NCBI RefSeq assembly: GCF_002917885.1
Contig: NZ_PQNY01000008.1
Location: 90,240 to 154,239 of the forward strand
Direction: 5' to 3'
Source: Flavobacterium croceum DSM 17960
GTDB lineage: Bacteria; Bacteroidota; Bacteroidia; Flavobacteriales; Flavobacteriaceae
Length of the DNA: 64,000 bases
Part shown: piece by piece, positions 28,460-37,349 of the stretch
How positions within the stretch are numbered: position 1 is the first letter of the stretch
How the letters are laid out: every line of letters begins with the position of its first letter
Notes under the pieces: generated by a model
What the model saw: only the letters and a program-made list of their open reading frames with translations
The model's database searches: none
What the model was told of the DNA's origin: nothing
Program-made: the position numbers and the translations under genes

Positions 28460-28484
28460 TGCCTCATAAGTTTTATTTATAAAG

Positions 28485-28518
28485 AAAACGGTATCTAAAT
28501 TTAGGTACCGTTTTTTTA
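28485..28518. terminator. Terminator between pdhC and xerD (convergent)
   Basis: A near-perfect stem (AAAACGGTATCT at 28485-28496 with AGGTACCGTTTT at 28503-28514, one G-T pair) is followed by TTTTTTT. The T run overlaps the stop codon of the leftward xerD gene. Confidence 0.85.
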
Positions 28519-29418
28519 TTTTCGAGGATGATAGGTATTCACAACTTGCGTAAGATGTTTTCTATCTAAATGTACATAGACTTCTGTAGTCGTTATCGAT
28601 TCGTGCCCTAGCATGAGTTGGATAGCACGTAAATCGGCTCCATTTTCTAAGAGATGCGTAGCAAACGAATGCCTAAAAGTATGAGGGCTAATTGATTTTT
28701 GAAGATTAATTTGCTTTGCCAAATTTTTAATAATGGTAAAAACCATAGCTCTAGTAAGTTTTGCTCCTCGCCTATTTAAAAACAAAGTGTCTTCGTAGCC
28801 TTTTTTAATAACGCTATGCACTCGAATACCTTTATAAATAGTAATATATTTTTGAGTTGTTGGGCTTATCGGCACAAAGCGTTGTTTGTTACCTTTGCCT
28901 GTAACTTTTATAAATCCTTCATCAAAATATAAATCGGAAATTTTTAATTCTACTAGTTCCGATACCCGCAAACCACAACCGTAAAGAGTTTCAAGCATGG
29001 CTCTGTTACGCTCGCCTTCGTCTTTACTTAAATCTATAGCTTGTATTATATTGTCTATTTCTTCTACCGAAAGTGTATCGGGTAATTTTCTACCTAATCT
29101 AGGGGTTTCTATTAATTCTAAAGGAAAATCTTTTCTGTAGTTTTCAAAAATTAAATAATGAAAAAAACTTTTTAATCCCGATATAATTCTGGCTTGAGAC
29201 CTAGCATTTATTTGTCGAGATAGTGTATAAATAAACTGCTGTAGTGTTTCTTCAGAAATAGTTATGGGCGAATCTTGCAGTTGGTTATCGTTTAAAAAAG
29301 AAACCAATTTTTCTATATCCAAGGTATAATTATCAATAGTATTTTGAGATAACCCTCGTTCTATTTTTAAATAATATTGAAAACTTTTTAGGTAAGATTG
29401 CCATTTACTTGAAACCAT
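28516..29418 (-). CDS. xerD: Tyrosine recombinase XerD
   Basis: XerD resolves chromosome dimers at dif with a partner recombinase. The ~300-residue protein has the N-terminal SAM-like core-binding domain (about 5-90) and a catalytic domain with Arg in GCGLRVSEL, HTFRHSFATHLLE (His and Arg), LGHESITTT (His) and the Tyr nucleophile in EVYVHLD. I chose the ATG at 29418; a TTG two codons upstream abuts the stop of the gene behind it. Full length and chromosomal setting argue for a housekeeping enzyme, not an element integrase. Confidence 0.93.
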   Translation of the reverse strand: MVSSKWQSYLKSFQYYLKIERGLSQNTIDNYTLDIEKLVSFLNDNQLQDSPITISEETLQQFIYTLSRQINARSQARIISGLKSFFHYLIFENYRKDFPLELIETPRLGRKLPDTLSVEEIDNIIQAIDLSKDEGERNRAMLETLYGCGLRVSELVELKISDLYFDEGFIKVTGKGNKQRFVPISPTTQKYITIYKGIRVHSVIKKGYEDTLFLNRRGAKLTRAMVFTIIKNLAKQINLQKSISPHTFRHSFATHLLENGADLRAIQLMLGHESITTTEVYVHLDRKHLTQVVNTYHPRK

Positions 29419-29424
29419 ATACAA

Positions 29425-30681
29425 TTAGGTTTTTTGTTTTTTCTTTTTGGCGGCTGGAAATAAAATATTATTTAAAATTAATCGATATCCAGGAGAGTTT
29501 GGATGCAAATCCAACACGGTAGGCTCATCACCTACTTTATGCTGATAGTCTTCGGGATCGTGACCGCCGTAAAAGGTAAAAAAACCTTTCCCCTTTTGTG
29601 CATGAATATATTTGGCTTCATCATTGAGTTCGCATTTTCCTAACACCAACACGTTAGACTTAATCAAATTACTATCAAAAGACGTTGTTTGCCCCATAAA
29701 ACCTTTTACCAATTGAGTATGATTTTGGCAAAGCATAGTAGGTATTACGTCCCATTTTGCCGAATATTCCATGAGGGTAAAATAATCTTTTTCAAAAAGT
29801 ATACGGCGCTTTTCCGTCATATCTATATCTGAAAATTCGTAACGCTCTGGTCTTCTTTCTAGCGTAAAATCTTTAAAAGCAAATGTTTTTATATAATCTA
29901 TTTGCGATTGATAATTGGGTGAACTTTCATCACCATCAAACATCGCTTCACAAATATCTACGCCTTCTGCCGAAAGAGCTATATCAAAACTATCTGTGGC
30001 GCTACACATGGCAAACATAAATCCGCCTCCTATAACAAAATCACGTATTTTTTTGGCTACGTCTAGTTTTTCTACCGATACTTTTGAATACCCCAAACTT
30101 TTAGCTAGATCTTCTGCCTCTTTTTTCTCTTCTATATACCATGGAGCATTGCGGTAAGCGCCATAAAACTTACCATATTGCCCCGTAAAATCTTCATGAT
30201 GTAGGTGTAGCCAATCGTAAAGAATTAACTGGTCGGCTAATACTTCTTTGTCGTAGATTTCTTTATAAGGAATTTCTGCGTATTTCAAAACCATAGTTAC
30301 TGCATCGTCCCATGGTTGTTTTCCGGGTGGTGTATATACGGCTATTTTGGGTGCTTTTTCGAGCACTACGGTTTCCATGTTTTGAGACGGACTTGATATA
30401 TCTTCTAATATACTATTGGCATCTGCATCGGATAATAGTTCAAAACTTACGCCTCGTATTTGACATTCTTTACGAATTTCGGCAACATCGGGCAGTAGAA
30501 ATGAACCGCCTCTATAATTGAGTAACCAACTTGCTTTATATTGCTTATCTAAAGCCCAATAGGTTATTCCATAGGCTTTTAAGTGATTTTTTTGAGTGGT
30601 TTCGTCCATAGGAAGCAATATAAAATTGGCTTTTACTGTAATGGTTACCAATAAAGCTAGTATAGATATAAGTCTGGACAT
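29425..30681 (-). CDS. Periplasmic protein with amidotransferase-like core, role unknown ('asparagine synthetase B' by annotation habit)
   Basis: This 418-residue protein has a signal peptide (end near VKA, residue 18). It belongs to a family conserved in Bacteroidota that databases often call asparagine synthetase B. I see no N-terminal Cys nucleophile or ATP-pyrophosphatase loop to support that name. The central segment FVIGGGFMFAMCSATDSFD looks like the nucleophile elbow of a class I amidotransferase-like fold. Further motifs are FYGGHDPEDYQHKVGDEPTVLDLHPNSPG near the end, then a Lys-rich tail. It overlaps nothing and abuts xerD by 6 bp. Function is unknown. The 293-bp stretch 30682-30974 upstream holds a TATCTTTG-like element close to the start and nothing else I recognise. 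Confidence 0.8.
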   Translation of the reverse strand: MSRLISILALLVTITVKANFILLPMDETTQKNHLKAYGITYWALDKQYKASWLLNYRGGSFLLPDVAEIRKECQIRGVSFELLSDADANSILEDISSPSQNMETVVLEKAPKIAVYTPPGKQPWDDAVTMVLKYAEIPYKEIYDKEVLADQLILYDWLHLHHEDFTGQYGKFYGAYRNAPWYIEEKKEAEDLAKSLGYSKVSVEKLDVAKKIRDFVIGGGFMFAMCSATDSFDIALSAEGVDICEAMFDGDESSPNYQSQIDYIKTFAFKDFTLERRPERYEFSDIDMTEKRRILFEKDYFTLMEYSAKWDVIPTMLCQNHTQLVKGFMGQTTSFDSNLIKSNVLVLGKCELNDEAKYIHAQKGKGFFTFYGGHDPEDYQHKVGDEPTVLDLHPNSPGYRLILNNILFPAAKKKKQKT

Positions 30682-30974
30682 TTTGCTATTTTTATTTCAA
30701 AGATAACAAGTAATTATTATAAATAAATCTTAAAACTAATTTCTATTGAGATAATTTTGCAACTATTTTTGTTGTATAAAGAAAGATATTTTTTAGACTA
30801 AAGCCTTTTAATTGAAATTGTAAAAAACATAAATTTAAAACTTAAAAATTCAATGTCGTAATCGTAAGGTTTTGAAACTATAAAAACCCTACTCGTTATG
30901 TTCTCTCCAAAGTAAATGAAGTTTTAATAAGAACTGTATTATTAATAAATGAAACGAAATTGTAATTTAATCTT

Positions 30975-31205
30975 TTATTTTTCAAAATCAAATAGTTCTT
31001 TGGGTTCAATATTTAAAGCTTTTGCCAATTTAAAAACCGCATCTATTGATGTATTAATTTGACCTAATTCTATTCTGCTAATTTGAGAATATTCAAATGA
31101 TGTAAGACTAGCAAGCAATTCCATAGAAATACCTTTTGAAACTCTAATTTGTCTCAATTTTTTCCCAAATTTTTTTATGGATAGTACATCTACTTCTTTA
31201 CGCAC
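30975..31205 (-). CDS. Small XRE family transcriptional regulator
   Basis: This 76-residue single-domain protein is a helix-turn-helix of the Cro/CI (XRE) type: FGKKLRQIRVSKGISMELLA, then FEYSQISRIELGQINTSIDA as recognition-helix region, and VFKLAKALNIEPKELFDFEK. The start is a GTG at 31205; no in-frame ATG lies nearby. It is divergent from the secreted-protein gene at 31299. The only strong palindrome of the region (31236-31260) lies in the 93 bp between them. It may control itself and that gene (inference). Confidence 0.85.
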   Translation of the reverse strand: MRKEVDVLSIKKFGKKLRQIRVSKGISMELLASLTSFEYSQISRIELGQINTSIDAVFKLAKALNIEPKELFDFEK

Positions 31206-31235
31206 ATTACAAATAAAGAAGTAATTGTTTGAAAT

Positions 31236-31260
31236 AATTATAGCATTATATGCTATAATT
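31236..31260. promoter_or_regulatory. 25-bp perfect palindrome between XRE regulator and secreted-protein gene
   Basis: AATTATAGCAT (31236-31246), TAT, ATGCTATAATT (31250-31260): 11-bp perfect arms around 3 bp. It lies 30 bp from the regulator's start and 38 bp from the other start. Its size and place suit an operator for an XRE dimer. No T run follows, so it is not a terminator. Confidence 0.6.
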
Positions 31261-31298
31261 TAGATTAAATTTCATATTTTAGCTAAAACTTTATTTTT

Positions 31299-32570
31299 AT
31301 GAAAAAAACAAAACAAATCAGATTTTTACTACTTTTGTTACTAATGATTGGTAGTATTTCTTTCGCACAGCGTAATAATGTATTGATAAATCAAAATCAA
31401 GAAATTGATGCTGGTTTTATTAAATACAAACAAGGGCCAACGGGTGAGTACAATTATAATACTTCATTAGTACAATCTGTTGATAATGTACAATGTACTG
31501 TTAATGGAATAGTAATAACTACTACAGGTAGTACGCCTTCTTATTATTCTCCTCCAAGTTATAATAATAATGAATTATGCAACGACATTGTTAACCCAGC
31601 TTCCAATACTCCTGTGATTTGGACTAGTCCAAGTACAAATGGTTATATAACCTATACTTTTAGTGAACCAATTACTAGTGTAAGAATTTCATATTCGGCA
31701 GTAAATTCAGATGATGTTGCAACAATGAGTATTAATGCTCCTGGTATGCAATTGTCTAATCCTTGTGGTTTAAGCATATCTGGCAATGTTATTTCTTGCA
31801 CATTTCCTGCTCCCCCAACTTCTAATACATTTTCTTCGGGAAATGTAGCGCTAACTGTTTCTTCATGTACTCCTTTTACACAAGTTACATTGCAAAATAC
31901 AGGAGGAAAAAGCGGCTGGGTTTCTGGAAACCCATGCAATTTTATTATAGAAAATATGTTGAATGCTATACCAAAAGTGCAGTTTTTTTATTGTGGAAGC
32001 ACACCTCAAAGTTCACTTTCGACAAGTAGTTTGTTTGAATGTGCTACAACAACCAATGGTTGTTCTGTAAACGGAGGCAATGCAACCATTACCCCTGTGG
32101 TTCCTACACCTCCTTTCGACCCAAACATGGCTGTTAATATACTCCCTATTCAACCAATACCATCGTATATAATAATAAACGGTGATGGAACTATAACTAT
32201 TGGAGGGGATGCTCCACCAAGCTTTAGTGATGAATTTTTTGTTCAAATATGTTCAGGAGGTTCTTGTACAATACCCATAAGATGTAATGTAATAAAAGAT
32301 GCTAACTGTAATGGAAAAATGGGTAGTGCTGTAAACTTAAATATTAGTCCAAACCCTTCTAAAGAGGGTACGTTTAATATATTGTTTGGCAAAGCAATTG
32401 AAAACGGTTTTATAGAAGTTTATAGTTTGTATGGTGAAAAAGTATTTGCCGAAACCCTTACAAACCAAACCGAAACGATACTAAAGCTCAATCAATTAAA
32501 CAAAGGAACCTATTTATTGAAAGTTTTTGATGGCAAAGAAACTATAACTAAAACAATTGTTAAAGAATAA
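31299..32570 (+). CDS. T9SS-secreted protein with type A sorting domain
   Basis: This 423-residue protein has a signal peptide (end near SISFAQ, about residue 24) and a C-terminal type A sorting domain of about 75 residues (ISPNPSKEGTFNI, ENGFIEVYSLYGEKVF, LNKGTYLLKVFDGKETITK). The middle is rich in Ser, Thr, Asn, Pro and paired Cys (for example NPCGLSISGNVISCTF), with no family I recognise. It is exported by the T9SS and processed by PorU. Downstream, after a strong terminator, comes another type A protein. An XRE regulator lies divergently upstream. Role unknown. Confidence 0.85.
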   Translation: MKKTKQIRFLLLLLLMIGSISFAQRNNVLINQNQEIDAGFIKYKQGPTGEYNYNTSLVQSVDNVQCTVNGIVITTTGSTPSYYSPPSYNNNELCNDIVNPASNTPVIWTSPSTNGYITYTFSEPITSVRISYSAVNSDDVATMSINAPGMQLSNPCGLSISGNVISCTFPAPPTSNTFSSGNVALTVSSCTPFTQVTLQNTGGKSGWVSGNPCNFIIENMLNAIPKVQFFYCGSTPQSSLSTSSLFECATTTNGCSVNGGNATITPVVPTPPFDPNMAVNILPIQPIPSYIIINGDGTITIGGDAPPSFSDEFFVQICSGGSCTIPIRCNVIKDANCNGKMGSAVNLNISPNPSKEGTFNILFGKAIENGFIEVYSLYGEKVFAETLTNQTETILKLNQLNKGTYLLKVFDGKETITKTIVKE

Positions 32571-32582
32571 TTGTTGCCAAAC

Positions 32583-32618
32583 ACCTCTTGCTTTCAATTG
32601 AAAGCAAGAGGTTTATAT
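32583..32618 (+). terminator. Strong terminator between two secreted-protein genes
   Basis: A 13-bp perfect stem (32583-32595 with 32600-32612) has an AATT loop and is followed by a T/A-rich tail. It separates two T9SS cargo genes only 63 bp apart. Confidence 0.8.
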
Positions 32619-32633
32619 TAAATTTTTGAAAGT

Positions 32634-33596
32634 ATGAAAAAATTAAGTACACTTTTAATATTTCTATTTACTACTATTAATTTACATTCGCAAACAATCA
32701 ATATCCCCGATGTGAATTTTAAAAATAGACTATTGGCTGCCAATTCAGTTGTTTCGATAGCTAGAAATTGTAACGATATAAACATTGTTGTAGATACCAA
32801 TAATAATGGTGAAATAGAACAAAATGAAGCTTTGGAAGTGTGTTATTTATTTTTACATAATGCCCTTAATAGTCCTTCAACTCAAATAAGTTCTCTAGAA
32901 GGTATTAATTATTTTACCAATTTAAAATGGTTAGCAATAAACAACAACAATATTAGTACCTTAAATATTAGTCAATTAACAAATTTATGGAATTTTGGAT
33001 GTACAAATAACCCTATAACTACAATTGATTTTAGTGGTTTGACAAGCTTAAAAAGAGTTAATGTCAGTAATTGTTTGTTTTCTACATTAGATTTTTCTGG
33101 TAATCCTTTATTTAATGAATTGCAATGTTCAAATAATCCAAATTTAACTACTTTAAAAATAAATAATAATTACATGCAATCTTTTGTACCAACTTATTCA
33201 TGGGAACCAATAAATTGGTCAAACATTCCAAACCTAACCACCATTTGCGCTGATAGTTTTGAAGTTACAGCATTGCAAAATTTTTTAACTTCTTGCGCTA
33301 TTACACAACCCATTACTATTAGTACCAATTGTGCTTTAGAAAATTCTGAATTTAATACTACTTCTTTTTCTGTTTACCCTAACCCTAGCAAGGGTGTTTT
33401 TACAGTAGAATGTGAACACAATATTCAAAATGGCGTAGTTGAAATCTATACTCTGCTAGGGCAAAAAGTATTTTATGAACATATAGTAGATACTCACAAC
33501 AAAATTATTTCTATACAGAATATTTCAAAAGGAACTTATATTCTTAAAGTTGTTGATAACAATACAACAGCTTATAAAAAATTGATAATAGATTGA
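32634..33596 (+). CDS. T9SS-secreted leucine-rich-repeat protein
   Basis: This 320-residue protein has a signal peptide (end near NLHSQ, residue 20). Irregular leucine-rich repeats lie at about 85-195 (LEGINYFTNLKWLAINNNN, ISTLNISQLTNLWNFGC, LDFSGNPLFNELQCSNN). The C-terminal type A sorting domain has YPNPSKGVFTVECEHN and ISKGTYILKVVDNN. An EF-hand-like DTNNNGEIEQNEAL near residue 61 may bind calcium. LRR proteins of this type often mediate binding at the surface. The sorting domain resembles that of the upstream protein, but the rest does not. Confidence 0.87.
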   Translation: MKKLSTLLIFLFTTINLHSQTINIPDVNFKNRLLAANSVVSIARNCNDINIVVDTNNNGEIEQNEALEVCYLFLHNALNSPSTQISSLEGINYFTNLKWLAINNNNISTLNISQLTNLWNFGCTNNPITTIDFSGLTSLKRVNVSNCLFSTLDFSGNPLFNELQCSNNPNLTTLKINNNYMQSFVPTYSWEPINWSNIPNLTTICADSFEVTALQNFLTSCAITQPITISTNCALENSEFNTTSFSVYPNPSKGVFTVECEHNIQNGVVEIYTLLGQKVFYEHIVDTHNKIISIQNISKGTYILKVVDNNTTAYKKLIID

Positions 33597-33635
33597 TATT
33601 TAAAAAACTTTCAGACATTCAAGACCTGTACAATC

Positions 33636-33718
33636 TAACCCCGATAGAAGCGGTATCTTTTTTGTAGTTTTTTTTTTAAACTACAAAAAAATAAAGCGAA
33701 TAGCGGGAATAGGGTTTA
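33636..33718 (+). ncRNA. Candidate structured RNA motif between LRR gene and dnaB
   Basis: The segment reads TAACCCCGATAGAAGCGG (33636-33653), then a long perfect hairpin (33658-33690), then AAGCGAATAGCGGGAAT and AGGGTTTA (33694-33718). The flanks pair outside the hairpin (AACCC 33637-33641 with GGGTT 33712-33716; alternatively CCCG with CGGG). I recall similar CCGATAG..GCGG / GCGAATAGCGGG flanks near gene ends in other Flavobacteriaceae, but this is memory and unverified. It could be a conserved terminator variant or a small RNA. Confidence 0.4.
33658..33690. terminator. Bidirectional hairpin between LRR gene and dnaB
   Basis: A 13-bp perfect stem (TTTTTTGTAGTTT 33658-33670, AAACTACAAAAAA 33678-33690) with a T7 loop. 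A and T tracts on both arms fit bidirectional use between convergent genes. Confidence 0.65.
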
Positions 33719-33749
33719 CAAATATGCCTATTGATTTGTTTCTGATGAA

Positions 33750-35297
33750 TTAAAACGGAACTTCGTCTTTATCATGAAATGGATTGGGTGAATTATCATC
33801 ATCAAACGCTTGATTTGGCGAGGCTTTAAATTGGCTTGGAAAAACATCGTCAGAATTCATTTTTGATGGCAAATCGTCGAAAGAGCTTCCGTATTCTTCG
33901 AGATTGTCAAATTTTCCGAGCGAACCTATAAATTTAAGTCGAATATTTTCTAGCGAACCGTTACGATGTTTGGCAATAATGAACTCTGCTTGCCCTTGTG
34001 TTGGCGTTTGTTCGTCATCATCCCATTCGTCTATTTTGTAGTATTCGGGTCTATAAATAAAAGAAACGATATCGGCATCTTGCTCTATAGCTCCCGATTC
34101 ACGCAAATCGGACAGTAAAGGTCTTTTACTAGAACCACGTGTTTCTACAGCACGAGATAATTGGGAAAGTGCAATAACGGGTACATCGAGTTCTTTTGCT
34201 AAGGCTTTTAGGTTTCTAGAAATTGTTGAAATTTCTTGTTCTCTATTTCCGCCTCCTTTTCCGTTTCCGCCGGCAGTCATAAGCTGTAAATAATCGATTA
34301 CAATAAGTCTGATACCATATTGCGAGGCCAATCTTCGTGCTTTTGCGCGCAAGTCGAATATGGATAACGAAGGGGTATCGTCTATATACAAAGGGGCTTT
34401 TTCTAAATCGCGTACTTTTACTGATAATTGCTCCCATTCGTGTTTTTCGAGTTTTCCTGTACGCAATTTCTCAGAAGACAATCCTGTTTCTGATGATATT
34501 AAACGCGTAATTAACTGTACAGAAGACATCTCTAACGAAAATAAGGCTACGGGATGACCAAAATCGATAGCTATATTTCGAGCCATAGAGAGTACAAAAG
34601 CCGTTTTACCCATACCAGGTCGAGCTGCAATAATAATCAAATCGGAAGGTTGCCAACCCGAAGTAACCTTGTCTAGTTTTTCAAAACCTGTTGCCACTCC
34701 GCTTAAGCCTTCTTTGTTGGCTATTTCTTCGATACGTTTTTTAGCTTGTATAACCAAGCTTTGTGCTGTTTCGGAACTTCTTTTAATGTTTCCTTGTGTA
34801 ACTTCGTACAATTTAGACTCGGCTTTGTCTAATAATTCGAAAACATCGGTAGTTTCGTCATAAGAATCTTCAATAATTTCGCTGGAAATTTTTATCAAAC
34901 TTCGTTGAATGTATTTTTGAAGAATAATTCTAGAATGAAATTCTATATGTGCCGATGATGATATTTTTTGGGTAAGCTGAATGAGGTAAAAATCGCCTCC
35001 TGCTAGTTCTAGCTTTCCGTTCTTTTTTAACTGCGCTGAAACTGTAAGTAAATCTATAGGTTGAGAATCGGTAAAAAGTTGAAAAATAGCTTCAAAAATA
35101 TATTTGTGTGCTTCTTTATAAAATGCGTCAGACTGAAGAATATCTATTACCTCATCTACCCCTTTTTTATCAATCATCATAGCGCCCAACACGGCTTCTT
35201 CTAAATCGAGAGCTTGTGGAGGAAGTTTTCCTTTTTCTAGGTTTATTATCGTAGTTTTATCTACTCGTATTGGGTTTATATTTTTAAGGTTTTCCAT
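33750..35297 (-). CDS. dnaB: Replicative DNA helicase DnaB
   Basis: This hexameric 5'-3' helicase works at the replication fork. The 515-residue protein has an N-terminal helical domain (PPQALDLEEAVLGAMMIDKKG) and a RecA-like ATPase domain with Walker A AARPGMGKTAF (about 225), Walker B LIVIDYLQLM, and QLSRAVETRGSSKRPLLSDLRESGAIEQDAD. It carries a C-terminal acidic tail of about 60 residues (FDDLPSKMNSDDVFPSQ), as in other Flavobacteriia. No intein is present. It lies upstream of the candidate RNA motif and downstream of accA's unit. Confidence 0.96.
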   Translation of the reverse strand: MENLKNINPIRVDKTTIINLEKGKLPPQALDLEEAVLGAMMIDKKGVDEVIDILQSDAFYKEAHKYIFEAIFQLFTDSQPIDLLTVSAQLKKNGKLELAGGDFYLIQLTQKISSSAHIEFHSRIILQKYIQRSLIKISSEIIEDSYDETTDVFELLDKAESKLYEVTQGNIKRSSETAQSLVIQAKKRIEEIANKEGLSGVATGFEKLDKVTSGWQPSDLIIIAARPGMGKTAFVLSMARNIAIDFGHPVALFSLEMSSVQLITRLISSETGLSSEKLRTGKLEKHEWEQLSVKVRDLEKAPLYIDDTPSLSIFDLRAKARRLASQYGIRLIVIDYLQLMTAGGNGKGGGNREQEISTISRNLKALAKELDVPVIALSQLSRAVETRGSSKRPLLSDLRESGAIEQDADIVSFIYRPEYYKIDEWDDDEQTPTQGQAEFIIAKHRNGSLENIRLKFIGSLGKFDNLEEYGSSFDDLPSKMNSDDVFPSQFKASPNQAFDDDNSPNPFHDKDEVPF

Positions 35298-35330
35298 AGC
35301 ACGAAAATACTAAAATAACACAAGTTGCTT

Positions 35331-35345
35331 AGGATAAGTTATCCT
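35331..35345. promoter_or_regulatory. 15-bp palindrome upstream of dnaB
   Basis: AGGATAA-G-TTATCCT, perfect 7-bp arms, 34 bp before the dnaB start. The TTATCC half resembles the first six bases of a DnaA box (TTATCCACA) but the rest does not match. It may be an operator; function is unproven. Confidence 0.35.
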
Positions 35346-35385
35346 TACAAGCTGTTGATAAATTGAGTTTGTATGTTAATAAGTC

Positions 35386-35414
35386 AAAAAAAAACCGAAA
35401 CTATCGAGCTTCGG
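35386..35414 (-). terminator. Terminator after accA
   Basis: Read leftward, TCCGAA..TTCGG (35410-35414 with 35395-35399) forms a 5-bp core stem with a 10-nt loop and is followed by a T run of about nine. It lies 28 bp after the accA stop. Confidence 0.6.
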
Positions 35415-35442
35415 ATTTTTTAGTTGATTGAATTTAGCGGTG

Positions 35443-36396
35443 TTAATCTTTAAATTCACCCATTTTACTGTATTTATCCATTCGTTTGCTTACTAATTCT
35501 TGTGGTGATAAATTTTTCAATTCGTTGTAAGCTTTGGTAATATATTCTTCTACGGTTTTAAAAGTAGTTGCTTTATCGTAGTGTGCTCCACCTAATGGTT
35601 CTGGTATAACATCGTCTACCAATTTTTGTTTTTTCATGTCGGTAGAAGTAAGTTTTAGAGCTTCGGCAGCTTGCTCTTTGTGTTCCCAAGATTTCCATAA
35701 AATAGAAGAACAAGATTCGGGAGAAATTACCGAGTACCATGTGTTTTCGAGCATAAATACTCTATCGCCTACACCTATACCCAATGCTCCACCTGATGCT
35801 CCTTCGCCTATAATGATACATATAATAGGAACTTGCAATTTGGTCATTTCAAAAATATTTCTTGCAATAGCTTCTCCTTGACCGCGCTCTTCTGCCTCAA
35901 GCCCTGGATATGCCCCTGGAGTATCTATAAAAGTTATTACTGGAACATTGAATTTTTCTGCCATTTTCATTAATCGCAATGCTTTTCTATAGCCTTCTGG
36001 GTTTGCCATACCAAAGTTACGGTATTGACGCATTTTGGTATTGATACCTTTTTGTTGTCCAATAAGCATATACGATTGTCCGTTTATTTTTCCTAAACCT
36101 CCAATCATGGCTTTGTCGTCTTTGAAATTTCTATCGCCAAATAATTCTAAAAAAGTGCCGTTGGTAAGCGTTGTAATATATTCTAAAGTATAAGGTCTAT
36201 TTGGGTGTCTAGAGAGTTGAACACGTTGCCAAGCCGTAAGGTTTTTGTATATTTTTTTCTTGGTTTCTTCGAGTTTCTTCTCAATTTGTTTACAAGTATT
36301 TGAAACATCAACATTAGATTCTTGACCTATCAACTCACATTTATCTAATTGTTCTTCAAGCTCTTTTATTGGTAATTCAAAATCTAAATATTCCAT
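35443..36396 (-). CDS. accA: Acetyl-CoA carboxylase carboxyltransferase subunit alpha
   Basis: With AccD, this subunit moves the carboxyl group from biotin-BCCP to acetyl-CoA, giving malonyl-CoA for fatty acid synthesis. The 317-residue protein has the full AccA pattern: [70 protein letters not shown] and [15 protein letters not shown]. It follows the EamA gene with a 71-bp gap and has its own terminator. Confidence 0.96.
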   Translation of the reverse strand: MEYLDFELPIKELEEQLDKCELIGQESNVDVSNTCKQIEKKLEETKKKIYKNLTAWQRVQLSRHPNRPYTLEYITTLTNGTFLELFGDRNFKDDKAMIGGLGKINGQSYMLIGQQKGINTKMRQYRNFGMANPEGYRKALRLMKMAEKFNVPVITFIDTPGAYPGLEAEERGQGEAIARNIFEMTKLQVPIICIIIGEGASGGALGIGVGDRVFMLENTWYSVISPESCSSILWKSWEHKEQAAEALKLTSTDMKKQKLVDDVIPEPLGGAHYDKATTFKTVEEYITKAYNELKNLSPQELVSKRMDKYSKMGEFKD

Positions 36397-36467
36397 AAAA
36401 TGTAGGTTTTATAGTTTGTATTAAGCTACAAATATATAACATTGTATTATGTTTTGTAATAAAATAT

Positions 36468-37349
36468 TTAGTTTTTCTTAGATTGGTTTTTCAAATAACC
36501 ATTTAATAAAACGGTTGATAATATAATTAAAGCTCCCAAATAAAACATAGGATTCATTTTTTCGGAATTTTCAAAAATTAAAATAGCCAGAATAATGCCG
36601 TATATTGGTTCTAAGTTTATGGTAAGCATTACTGTATATGGACTCAAAAATTTCATCACTTTTACAGAAGCCGAAAAAGCATAGGCAGTACATACAGAAG
36701 CCAAAATGATAAGCCAAAACAAATCGGGCATTGATATAGAAAAGAACTCTTTTGTAAATCCTCCAACAAAAAGGATATAAATACTTATAAAAAAAACACC
36801 TCCTAAAAGTTCATAAAACGAAATTTGTACTGGATCGTTATCTTTGGCAAACTTGCCGTTTATTATTGAAAAACTTGCCGATAGAAAAGCTGATAATAGT
36901 GCTAATAAAATGCCTTTTATGTAGTGTGTGTCTACCGAAAAGATAACGCCTATACCTACTATTACAAAAATGCCTAATATTACTTCGTAAAGCACTATCT
37001 TTCTGTTAAAAAAAATAGGTTCTAAAAGCGATGTAAAAAATGCTCCGGTAGATAAACAAGCTAATGTTACCGATATATTCGAAACTTTTATAGCTTCGTA
37101 AAACGTGTACCAATGAGCTGCAATAACAATACCCGAAATAAAAAAACTAAAAAAATGATGTGTACTAATTTTAAAGCCTTGTTTTGAAAAAAATAAAAAC
37201 AAGCCCACAAAAAATAGAGCAAAAACCATTCGATACCACACCAAATCTAGCGCAGTTAAGGAAATAAGTTTACCCAATACCGCCGTAAAACCCCAAATAA
37301 ATACAATGAGGTGTAAGTGTAAATAGCTTTTTAAATTATCGTTTGGCAT
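36468..37349 (-). CDS. EamA/DMT family transporter
   Basis: This protein of about 293 residues has ten predicted transmembrane helices in two EamA halves (HLIVFIWGFTAVLGKLI at the start of the first; ALLSAFLSASFSIINGKFAK opening the second). It is a drug/metabolite-superfamily exporter of unknown substrate. I chose the ATG at 37349, which overlaps the end of lptG by 14 bp; the upstream TTG at 37379 would extend into lptG by 44 bp. The overlap implies translational coupling to lptG. Confidence 0.88.
   Translation of the reverse strand: MPNDNLKSYLHLHLIVFIWGFTAVLGKLISLTALDLVWYRMVFALFFVGLFLFFSKQGFKISTHHFFSFFISGIVIAAHWYTFYEAIKVSNISVTLACLSTGAFFTSLLEPIFFNRKIVLYEVILGIFVIVGIGVIFSVDTHYIKGILLALLSAFLSASFSIINGKFAKDNDPVQISFYELLGGVFFISIYILFVGGFTKEFFSISMPDLFWLIILASVCTAYAFSASVKVMKFLSPYTVMLTINLEPIYGIILAILIFENSEKMNPMFYLGALIILSTVLLNGYLKNQSKKN

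Noticed and set aside
28516..29418. Phage or island integrase
   Set aside because: Length and motifs match housekeeping XerD and neither att-like repeats nor mobile genes are beside it.
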